Shown here: piece by piece, positions 36,575 to 46,793 of the stretch | Layout of the letters: every line of letters starts with the position of its first letter | How positions within the stretch are numbered: position 1 is the first letter of the stretch | NCBI GenBank assembly: GCA_963556695.1 | Contig: CAUWAG010000020.1 | Coordinates: forward strand, 3,968,001 to 4,032,000 | Direction of reading: 5' to 3' | DNA length: 64,000 nucleotides | From: Anthostomella pinea | Lineage: Eukaryota; Ascomycota; Sordariomycetes; Xylariales; Xylariaceae | Notes under the pieces: generated by a model | What the model saw: only the letters and a program-made list of their open reading frames with translations | What the model was told of the DNA's origin: nothing | Database searches by the model: none | Made by a program: the position numbers and the translations under genes

Positions 36575-36745
36575 GTTGTAGCTGTTGGGTTGGATGGAGG
36601 CTCAAAGATGGCGGTAAGGGACGGTGCCCATGATGATTGGCGTGGGCCGTGACCGATTTCAGAAGGTTTAGGCGTCGGGCCCCACTTCCGGCCGCTGTCG
36701 CCGACTCCCGGTCTCGCCGCGGCACGAGCCTCCATTGTGGAGCTG
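36575..36745. repeat. Dispersed repeat, copy B
   Basis: Second copy of the element at 32,490-32,640. The core at 36,661 reads AGAAGGTTTAGGCGTCGGGC then CCCAC, followed by GCCGCT and GCACGAGCC, in the same order and orientation as copy A. Confidence 0.6.
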
Positions 36746-37322
36746 TAATGGAATCTTTACCTTTGGAAGAGAGTACGGAAATGCGAGTTTCTCTTGAAAT
36801 GTCTGAAAATCTTCTGAGTCACACGTCGATCTTGGCTTCGAGATAGAGCAACGCCGATATGCTCGCCTGCCTATCTCCCGTGACGCAGAACACGCTTATG
36901 CACCTCTTGCCAAATGAGACTTCCAACAGGCTAGGTCGTCGTTCTCTTTGTCTGATGGTTCGCAGTGGTTCGATACCGGTATCTGCCTCCCATGCTGTCT
37001 CCCATGCTGTCAGACTCCCGTGGGCGGTGGGCCGGCAATGCGAGCGGGGCCCGCCGTGGCGACATGGAGGTACCTATCTTAGGTAAGGTATAATAGGTTG
37101 GTTCCCTACTCGGTGCGCTAATAATAAGTTGGGCTTTCTCTTGGGTCGATCTCTTTGACTTTGCATTCGTCGTGGTAGCGTGGCGTTGGTCGCTGGTTGT
37201 GGTCATTACCTAACGATTCTTACGACGGCGCCGGTCCATACTTCATTCATCAGTTACAGAACCCTCACTGCTTTGGTCTCCCATGATTTCGAGGGTCCCG
37301 CCGCACGAAGGTCGAAGGAATC

Positions 37323-39457
37323 ATGACTAGCTCGAAGCCCATACCGCCGAGGAAGGCCTCTGGGCTTAACCTAGCACAATCGTTCGCTTCAGGATCGCCC
37401 CTCGCTCAGGACATATTGGCCAGCGATCTGGCAGAATGCCCAGAAGACGAGGCTGCCGCGGATGGCGCTTCATTCGGATCTGGGTCTGGATCAGTACCTG
37501 GTCCGATCCTGTACAAGCAGCCAAGTGGCGTTGCCTACGGCTACAGACGACCGAGTGTAATACCCGATCCTGTTCACGAGCCCGTCCGCACGAGGGTCGA
37601 GAAGAAGGAGTCTCGACAGGCTGAGCGCAGTCTTTTGAGAGACAACCACCTAATCCCGCCAAAGCATGCGCCCAAGAAGAAGCCCGGGGTTCTCTCCCGT
37701 GTGTACCACAGACTCTTCAGCACCAAAGTTCGCAAGATCCCCGAGGATGAGGAGGTACCCCGGATCACCGTGGAGCCCTCCGAGTCCTCGCCTTTGCTCG
37801 GTGGTACAGCTACTCCGTCAACGCCGGACTCGGAACATATGAATGCGCAATGGGAAGCCGCTATGGCCTCGGGTGCCATCGAGACCACGTGGCAAAGAGA
37901 AGCCAAGACTATCGCGACTTATTCTCGGTCTTTGATCTTGACCTTTCTCTTACAATACAGCGTCAACATCACTAGCATCTTCACAGTCGGCCGGATCGGA
38001 AAGATCGAGCTTGGCGCTGTCAGCTGTAAGTCAAGGGCATACCTGCAATGCCCAAGAAGATGCTGACTTTGGCTCAGTGGCTACAATGACGGCGAACATA
38101 TGCTGCTATGCACCCATGCAAGGTCTTGCCACCAGCTTAGATACACTATGTGCCCAAGCTTATGGCTCTGGCCATAAGCATCTCGTGGGCTTGCAACTCC
38201 AACGGATGACATACTTTCTTTGGATACTCATGTTACCCATTGCCGTGCTTTTTCTCTTTGCTGAAGATGTTCTTCTGTTGATCGTCCCCAAGGCACGATC
38301 TGCTGAGCTCGCTGGCCTTTATCTCCGTGTTGTGATCGCAGGTATCCCAGGCTTTGCCGCCTTTGAAGGCGGCAAACGGTTCGTCCAGTCGCAGGGTCTG
38401 TTCGAAGCGACGACCTATGTCCTCTTGATCGCTGCGCCGCTCAACATCCTGATCAACTGGCTTATGGTATGGCATCTCGGGTGGGGCTACATAGGTGCCC
38501 CGATCTCTGTTGCGATCACTCAGACTTTGATGCCCATACTGCTGTTCCTGTATGTCTTGTTTTTCAATGGGTCGCAATGCTGGGGAGGATTTACGAGGCG
38601 GGCGTTCACGAACTGGGGTAAGTATTTCACACTTCTTCTAAGACCCAACTGCGACTAACATTGGTGCAGGTCCCATGATTTGGCTTGCATTGCCTGGCAT
38701 GGTCATGGTCATGGCGGAATGGCTTGCTTTCGAGATCCTGACCCTCGTCTCAAGCCGGCTGGGCACATCGTATCTAGCTGCGCAGAGCATCCTAGTGACC
38801 CTGACATCGACAACCTTCATGCTCCCATTTCCCGTGTCCATCGCGGCCTCTACTCGCGTGGCCAACTTAATAGGGGCAAACTTAGTGGGCGCTGCTAAGA
38901 CTTGTGCCAAAGTAGTGAGTGCAAAACTTGATTATCCAAGTTGCTTGACGTTTAGCTAACGTCCAACAGGCAGTCTTTGCTGGCTGTATCATTGGGCTGT
39001 TCAATTTGACCCTGCTCACCAGTCTCCGATATCAGCTCCCGCGGCTCTTCACCCAGGACGAAGAAGTCGTAGCGATCGTAGCAGATGTCATACCGCTCTG
39101 TGCTGTCATGCAGATTTTCGACGCACTGGCTTCCGTGGCCCACGGTCTACTCCGGGGCATTGGGAAACAATCATTCGGGGGCTACGCGAATCTGCTCACG
39201 TACTACCTCATCGCCTTGCCGATCTCGTTTGCTACTGCGTTTGCCTTGGGTTGGGGGCTCACGGGGCTTTGGCTGGGCACGACAGTAGGGCTGCTACTGT
39301 GAGTTTGTTTGACACATTACTACCCTCGTGGTTCTTCATGAGTACAGACTACTAATGACTGTTCTTCAGGGTGGCCGGCATGGAATACTGGTATGCCTAC
39401 ATCTCGGACTGGGACCAGTCGGTGCGTGATGCCGAACACCGCAATACGGTCGGTTGA
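37323..39457 (+). CDS. MATE family efflux transporter
   Basis: Multidrug and toxic compound extrusion transporter, a cation-coupled antiporter of about 12 membrane helices. Exons are 37323-38025, 38078-38617, 38670-38914, 38970-39298 and 39370-39457, giving 634 residues. The first 200 residues are hydrophilic, with a basic stretch (PPKHAPKKKPGVLSRVYHRL) and an acidic/Ser-rich part ending PSESSPLLGG, a dileucine-like sorting signal that hints at a vacuolar membrane. The MATE core begins near 200 (TWQREAKTIATYSRSLILTF) and includes GAVSLATMTAN, GLATSLDTLCAQAYGSG, GPMIWLALPGM and VAHGLLRGIGKQSFGG, the last two starting the second half. All introns keep frame. It lies upstream of IDI1 in the same orientation, with no sign of co-regulation. 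Confidence 0.94.
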
Positions 39458-40016
39458 TCACGTCGGAATCGATAAGAGTAGGATGGCCAACTGTCGGGGA
39501 AAGAAGAGTCCCCGTTGTTTACGTGGGGGGGGCGGACCGAGGTTGGACATTGCCTTAACAGGAGAATCACCGAGGAGGCAAATTGAATGTTTATTAATAG
39601 ACCATACATAGGAGGAGTTTGGAGTTGCAGCGAAAGGGATAGACAATGCATTAATCGGGGTAGCCTCACCTAGCAATACTCCCCCGCCTATGCTACATAG
39701 GTATGAATGGATAAAAAGCGCCCACAATTACCTTACGTCCAACTTCCGTTTGCCAACTCATCCTGACTCTTCCTCTCTGAATACGCCGTGCCGCAAGCGT
39801 CCGTGTCGCTCTGGCCCGAGTGACCCAGGTCCAGCCTCCTTGTATGGCCCGTGCACTGAGTATTGTCCCGCTAAGTGAATAAGCCCGCCGATATCGTCCA
39901 GGGCGGCCTCCCTCTTCGCATGTAAATTTAATAGGAGTGAATCTCGTCCCTCACTGCCCCTCCTTCTCCTTTACCTATTATCTATCTTCCAGTCGCCCGA
40001 TTCGCACAGAGCCAAG
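39458..40016. other. Spacer between MATE and IDI1 genes
   Basis: 559 bp containing the MATE 3' UTR and the IDI1 promoter. The last 100 bp are pyrimidine-rich. No TATA box, sterol-response motif or gene was recognised. Confidence 0.5.
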
Positions 40017-40907
<891 letters not shown>

Positions 40908-42974
40908 ATACCCAGACGGGTCGTGAGTGCATGATAGAGAAGCATTCGATTCAGGAAGACGGTCTAATAAGCGCATCGGCGAGTTCAAGGCTAGGGGGTA
41001 CATATGTTTTGCGATGGTTGGTTGACTGCTTGGAATTAGATATCCCCCACTGGTACTCCCAGACAAGAACCGGTTTGCTTCACACCGGTGCCGATGGCAC
41101 ATTCGTGATTACGCCATCACGCCATTTCCGCATCCAGTCTTCCAAATGAGCAAGTGAGCCTCCCGATGATTGGGCAAGGTCTGATGCCAGATTGACGAAT
41201 GCTTCCCATCCGCCCGAGAGAACACAAACCCCACGCTGCAGTGACGCAGCCCAACCAACCAGGTGGAAGTTCAACCTGACCTTGGAGGGTGACCTGGCGC
41301 CTGGCCAAGTCATAGCAGCAGCACAGCGGAACTGAGGGCTGTGATAATGCGGGACGTCCCAGCGGGCTCGCCGTGGCCAGGCTTGAGAGGCTTGACGGGG
41401 GCTTGCACGTCTCGGCTGTCCTTCCTTGGTGGTGGCAAACAGGCAGGACCGTTGTTGGGAAAGACAGGCATCACCTGACGCAGTAGGCTGCAGTCGGTGC
41501 GTCTTGGGCAGCCCAACTTGGGCCGGGTAACTCTTCCAGGCAATAGCGAGGCAATAGCGAGGCGTTGATATGGCAGCGATTGGATGCTTTGCGGCAAAAG
41601 GGGGCAGCAATGACGGCGCAACGACCACTGCGACCCCGCCCCCGGTCACACCCCGACTTGCCAGAATCACACCCAACCGCTGTGGGCGCCGTGGCATGTC
41701 CTGGCACCTCCTGGCACGCTCTGGGATAGGCCGTGATAGGCCTGGATGCCGGTCTGGGGTGACACCCAGCCGCATGCTGGCGAAGGTGCCCTCCATCTCG
41801 CCTGGCTTGCATGCCCAGTCACGCACGAGACTTCGCATTTGTAACTCTGGTTCTCTCTTGCCTGCCCACGACGATGCATCGGATGCTGTCCCGATGTGCT
41901 GGGTCTGCCGCACTGTGACGACGGCCCCAGGTGAGCGTAATACTGCACCGACGCGGCCGCTGCCGTTTCTCCGTTGGACGCCCGTCGGGCCAATGGCCGC
42001 CCGCGATATGAGACCCCTTTGTCGTCAACGGGGGTGACTATAGTGACTGGGTATAGTCTTGGTGGTCTCGGTGCCCGTCTGCTTTGGTCGGCCTCCCTGC
42101 TGCGGACTGTCTTCTGCGGTTCAGCTTACCGCTACTCGGCCTCCTGCATCTCATCCCGTGCAATACGAAGTAACCCCTTGGCTTCAGCCCAACAAATCAT
42201 CAATCCCACTGTACACTGTGCTTGTATGCCTGTCATGCTTGTGCGTTTGTACAGCATGGGCCTGCCATTCTTTAAGCCCTTCCCCGGACCCTCACCTCCC
42301 CTAGTTTCCTGCCTCTCTTGACCCTCTTTCAAGCTGGGAATCTACCGTGGTTGCAAAGTCTCTTTCAACAACAAGCGTCGAAAGGAACCTTACAAATCAG
42401 TCTTGGCCGCTCTTGCAGTAGTCTCTCTACCTACTACCTACCTAAGAGCCCTGCCTTCTACAAGACGCCTCTTGCTTCTCTTGTTTGCCATCATTGATCA
42501 ACATCACTCTTCGTCCCAAACACATGCACACCTAACAATCACACCACCCGAATCCAACTCACCCAACTCGCAGATCTGAATCATCTTCTTCAGTCTCGAA
42601 AATCTCTCAGTCTTTATAAGACATCATACGTGACGACGTCCCTCGCTCGTCTCCAGAACTCCAACCTTCAACCTCTTAGGACTTCACCCCCGTCACGGCA
42701 ACATTGATGTCGGTTGACCTACGAATAAGCCTCAACTGCCTATCGCACCCTGAGAGATATATGCCCCTCTCGAGAACTCAGCTCTCAAGAGTTCATACCG
42801 GCGATAGTATACAGAATATTAATTCCAGTAATTCTTAAGGTGAGCGACTTCACTTACACGTTCCCACCCTCACCACTACCCACTCGCCGCGCCCTGTCAC
42901 AAAACAGCAGAACTGACTTGGTACCCTTTCTACCCTGGCAGTCGGCCAGAGACCTGAGAAAAAACTCGCCCAAC
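40908..42974. other. Spacer and leader before the GNAT gene
   Basis: 2.1 kb without a recognised gene. The first 1.1 kb is GC-rich and contains a long unrecognised open frame on the minus strand (41,080-41,913). From about 42,300 the plus strand becomes strongly pyrimidine-rich and includes ACCTACTACCTACCTAAG, looking like promoter and 5' leader of the GNAT gene. An AG/GTGAGC donor-like string at 42,838-42,845 may open a leader intron. Confidence 0.45.
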
Positions 42975-44056
42975 ATGGAGACCCTAAGCAGCAGTGTCAC
43001 CACCCTTGTTGAGTTGAAGAAACGCTCTCTCGTCCCCGAGAACTGGGAGGACGAAGTCCGTGAAATTGGCATCACGGAGTACAAGGAGGCCGGGCTCTCG
43101 CTCGCGCAGGCCTTTGCTACTGATGACCTGGCCCAGTACATCCTCGACACGGACGACATGGTCGCCGCCAATGACGAGGCCAGATGGAGACTTCACGTCG
43201 ACATCTTCAACTACATCGTGGCCGCGCACTGCTACAAGGGCGTCGTGACGACCATCGGACCTGACTACGAGGGTGTGGCGCTCTGGTGAGTTGCATGATC
43301 AGCTCGTACAGTTCGAAGCAGAGTCTGGAAGACACCTCATTTACCCCCTTTTTACTACTACCAAACGCCTTGCACCATGAAGGGAGACTTAACCCAGTTG
43401 ACTGACGTGACTCTTGCTGGACATAGGATGCCGCCCGGCAAGGAGGCTGATGACTGGGTCACGGTCATCCGCAGTGGTATGTGGAGACTCTACTATCAAC
43501 TGTCGGCCGAGGGCCGGAAACGCTACTACGACGAGCTGATGCCGGTCCTGCACCGCACCAAGCACGAAGTCATGGGCGAGAGGGACGACGACTGCTACTA
43601 CCTGGTGTACCTAGGCACCAAGCCCAGCGGGCAGCGCCGGGGCTACGGCAGGAAGCTCATCAATCACATGGCAGCCAAGGTACGTCCCGTCACGAGCATG
43701 ACCCGTATCATCAAACCCTGCCATCTCCAGATTCATACCCCTTCCTTCCTCGAGCTCATCCTCACCCTGACCCGTTGGCTACCTCCCAATAGCAAATCCC
43801 GTGAAAAGCGGAGTGCTGATACGAGGACGACGAGAAACAGGCTGATGCCGAGGGCCGCGCCATGTACCTCGAGTCCAGCTCGGAGAAGAACAACGGCTAC
43901 TACAAGAAGTTCGGCTTCGAGATCAAGCGCGACATCTACCTCGGCGCCAACAGCCCCTCGCCCGTCCGCCTGACCATCATGGTGCGCGAGCCGCAGAAGC
44001 TGCCCGCCCACACCATCCCCATCAAGCTCAACGCCGGGTTTGGCAAGATGATGTAA
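42975..44056 (+). CDS. GNAT-family N-acetyltransferase
   Basis: Acyltransferase of the GCN5-related superfamily, of a type common in filamentous fungi; the acceptor substrate is unknown. Exons are 42975-43285, 43427-43679 and 43841-44056, giving 259 residues. The start is the ATG at 42,975; the longer frame upstream begins only at a GTG. The acetyl-CoA-binding motif A is YLVYLGTKPSGQRRGYGRKLI, with the Q/RxxGxG pyrophosphate loop in QRRGYG. Motif B follows as AMYLESSSEKNNGYYKKFGFE. The middle part has VALWMPPGKEADDW, in which the Trp codon is split by intron 1. The last intron is 161 bp; its acceptor AAACAG is the best in-frame choice but not the only one. It converges on RFA2. Confidence 0.9.
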
Positions 44057-44885
44057 GGAAACGAACGGGGCCACCACGTCGTTCGTCAATTTCGCTGCTG
44101 TCGTCGTTGATGGGAAGTGTTGTGTTGAGATGAGTTGAGTTGAGGTGCTGTCGTTGCTCTTACGCTGGCCTGCACACTACAGTCATGCAACTCTTGCTGT
44201 ATGGGCGCGTATGAAATGGTATGATGGTAATGATGCTGATGCTAGAACGTAATTGAGACTGAAAGAAACCAAGAGAGAAAAAAGCCAAGAAAGGCGGGGC
44301 GGAAGGAGAGAAGAAGAAGATTCCTTGCGTTTCGGAATCTCAGGGGTTGCTTACTTTACCTTTCTTCACACTCGTTCTTCTTCCACTGGCTCGCTCACTT
44401 GATGACCAACAGCGAATCACACCATCAGGAGAGGCATTCACTTTCGTCGGGAAAGGGGTCTTTCACATAGATCGTTGAGGTCTAAATTGATCCACTCAGT
44501 CACTCGCTCAACCACTTAACCACTCAACCGACTTAAAAATGACCCGAGTTTGCGTCCTGCGTTTGTTGGTGGAGTATTCACACAATAGGTATCATTAGTC
44601 GGTCGTTTCCACATCTCTCTACCTCAGGTAGTAGTATAGCTTAGCTGTTCATACCAAGCCGTTCATTCGTTTTACACATCAATTCATCCGTGTCCGTCTG
44701 TGCATACATGTAGTTCTCATGTAATTTCCGACCCTATGCCGTAGTATGTACCGAGCCAACGCCAGGTGTGACAGTTTCCTCAATGCTGCTGCTCTGCTTT
44801 ACCATACTCGATGTCTAGCTCCGGCCCGATTCATCCTCGACAGCACTCGTGATAGCACTTCCTCACTCAGAGGCGCGCGCCCCCT
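44057..44885. other. Convergent 3' spacer between the GNAT gene and RFA2
   Basis: 829 bp with 3' UTRs of both genes. A low-complexity CACTCA/CACTTAAC stretch lies near 44,495-44,530. No gene recognised. Confidence 0.5.
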
Positions 44886-45946
44886 CTAGTAGCCGTCCAA
44901 TATGGCGAACGTCTCGTCGTCCAGCGTCGTGTAGATGGTGCCGTGGCCCAGCAGCTCGTCGGCCGCCTCGTTGACGTCCCCCACCGACATGCCGGACCCG
45001 CTCGCAATCATGTTTATGTGGTGGCCCTCGGCGCCGCTGTTGGGCGCGCAGTTGAGATATTCGAACATCTTGCGCGCCTTGGCCGAGTAGCCCTGGACCT
45101 TGGCCTCGAGGCTCCTGGCGTTGCTGTTGTCGTCGCCGCCGTCGACGAACATGCTGTCGCTGTCGTCCCTAGCGCCACCAACACTATTCGCACCACCATT
45201 TGTAGTGTTGCCGCCGCCGCCGCCGCTACCTCCGCCTGGCGCGCCCTTGGTGAAGAACAGGTGCACGTAGACGGCCTCCAGCAGGTGGTAGTTGACCTCG
45301 TTGAAGTCCTTGACGGGCTTGATGACGTGGGCGCCGACGTGGCGCTTGTTGGAGAAGCTCTTGAGGCGGCCCCAGACGCGCACGTACTCTTCTTCCCTGA
45401 ACGCGGGCCGCGACTCCTCCTGCTTGTCGGCGTCGAGCCACTGCTTCACCTCGATGATGCCCGTGCCGTCGTCCAGCCGGTACGTGATGTTGGTCGTCTG
45501 CGGGCTGATGGATCGCACCATGCCCACGAACGTCACCTGCTTGACGTCCAGGCCGTCGATCCGGAACGACGCCTCGCCGGCGTAGGCGGGCTCCGCGTCG
45601 ATGATCTGCTTGATTGTTACGGGGCGCAGGGACTCTTCGTTTACGGCCTGTGTTTGCGGGGGCGGGGTGGTTAGCGGGTTGGTCTGTTTGCCTTTTGAAG
45701 TGTGATGGTTGATTCTTCATGGGAGGAAAGAAATAGCAGAACTGGTCTGATGGAATGCTGGCGGTGGCATCGATGCTTACTTTTGCTCCTTGACTGCCGC
45801 CGAATTGCGACCCCCCGAAGAAACCGCCGCCATCTTCACCCCCCGCGGCGCCGTAGGACGTGGTCGAGTATCCGCCGTATGCTACGCGGGGTTCTGGTCA
45901 GCATCGGCGTCGGGTCTTCACTTGGATATGGATACTGACCACTCAT
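44886..45946 (-). CDS. RFA2: Replication protein A 32-kDa subunit (RPA2/RFA2)
   Basis: Middle subunit of the heterotrimeric single-strand DNA-binding complex used in replication, repair and checkpoint signalling. Exons are 45946-45940, 45881-45781 and 45647-44886, giving 289 residues. The first coding exon is only 7 nt (ATGAGTG). The N-terminal Gly/Ser/Tyr-rich region (MSAYGGYSTTSYGAAGG) is the part phosphorylated in the family. The OB fold starts at ESLRPVTIKQIIDAEP and includes VTFVGMVRSISPQTTNITY and GIIEVKQWLD. A Gly-rich linker leads to a C-terminal winged helix (about 215-289) ending ETFAILDGY. Introns have GTCAGT and GTAAGC donors. Two MCB-like boxes lie 105-130 bp upstream. Confidence 0.94.
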
Positions 45947-46793
45947 TATCACGTTATGTCGGCAATTGTGGCAATGGGTATTGGGTATTGGGTATTGGGT
46001 GGTGGGTGTTGACTGTGACTGTTGACTTGGTTGATGGTGGGCAAGGCGAGACGCGTGATATCAGAAAGTTTACGCGACTGGGTTTTAATTGATTCCAGGG
46101 TACTTTGCAACTTGGGCATCCATCGATGGCGGGGTCCCTGCTGTAGGAACACGCTACCGCCAACGTTTGCGGTATCCATCCATGCAGGTGCTGAAGAGAT
46201 GCTGGCCTGCACTATGGGGTGCTGGTAACGGGCAGAGATACTACTTTACAGAGCACTGAGCATCATTGCAAATTGAGCATCTATAAAAACCCATGCATGG
46301 GCCACTTACAGAAAATGAACTACTCTACAAGATAGGTACGAGATGATGGGCTCGATATTAACGTTGTACGTGCCGAGTTGTCTTGTGAATGGCGTCACCT
46401 GCAGTCGGGTGGGGAGTCTCGGCTTCGAGGCCCAATTTTGTCCGGGGTTCTGACTGCCACCAAGCCAAGCCTCGGCACGTCCCCCGTTGCCACCGTTGTA
46501 TTGACGCAAGGTTTCTGGAAGGGACCACGGGCCAGGACCACCCCATTGCGAGCCCGAGTCATCAGTCCAGCTTCTGATATCAACACGTCATACATACCTT
46601 GCCTTCATCATAAGGGCGTTAGTCCTTGCAGTTCGTCTTCTCTAGCTAATAGTGATACAAAGCAGCGGCACACGGTCATTCAAAGTTCAACCAACTGACA
46701 AGCAGTCTGGCGACACATCATATCGATCACGCGATAGACCCGTATCTTTCATCCCAGCTCGGGCGCGGATAGTCAAAGGGTCACGACACCAAT
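45947..46793. promoter_or_regulatory. Divergent promoter between RFA2 and peroxisomal Lon
   Basis: 847-bp spacer serving both genes. Near the RFA2 end lie a GGGTATTGGGTATTGGGT simple repeat and two MluI-box cores (listed separately). No gene was seen. Confidence 0.45.
46051..46077. promoter_or_regulatory. MluI cell-cycle boxes upstream of RFA2
   Basis: An exact palindromic ACGCGT stands at 46,051-46,056, 105 bp upstream of the RFA2 ATG, and a partial ACGCGA at 46,072-46,077. In yeasts MBF binds this box to switch on replication genes, RFA2 among them, at G1/S. Presence is direct; use in this fungus is inferred. Confidence 0.5.

Larger units (their letters stand above)
34110..37322. other. 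Repeat-bearing spacer between the LPMO and MATE genes
   Basis: 3.2 kb with no recognisable gene. It holds a three-unit tandem repeat (35,599-35,836), dispersed repeat copy B (about 36,575-36,745), and a good TATA string (CTATATAAAG) near 35,499-35,508 not followed by a recognisable protein. Open frames at 36,144-36,725 (-) and 36,073-36,429 (+) overlap each other and match no family I know. Confidence 0.5.

Noticed and set aside
36955..36990. GGTTCGATACC string resembling a Pol III B box
   Set aside because: Flanking bases do not pair to form a T-stem; no matching A box at the right distance.
42840..42974. Upstream extension of the GNAT protein
   Set aside because: The longer frame begins only at GTG; the first ATG in frame is 42,975 and gives the usual family N-terminus.
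44943..45674. Plus-strand 243-codon open frame
   Set aside because: Antisense of the RFA2 OB-fold exon; no independent support.
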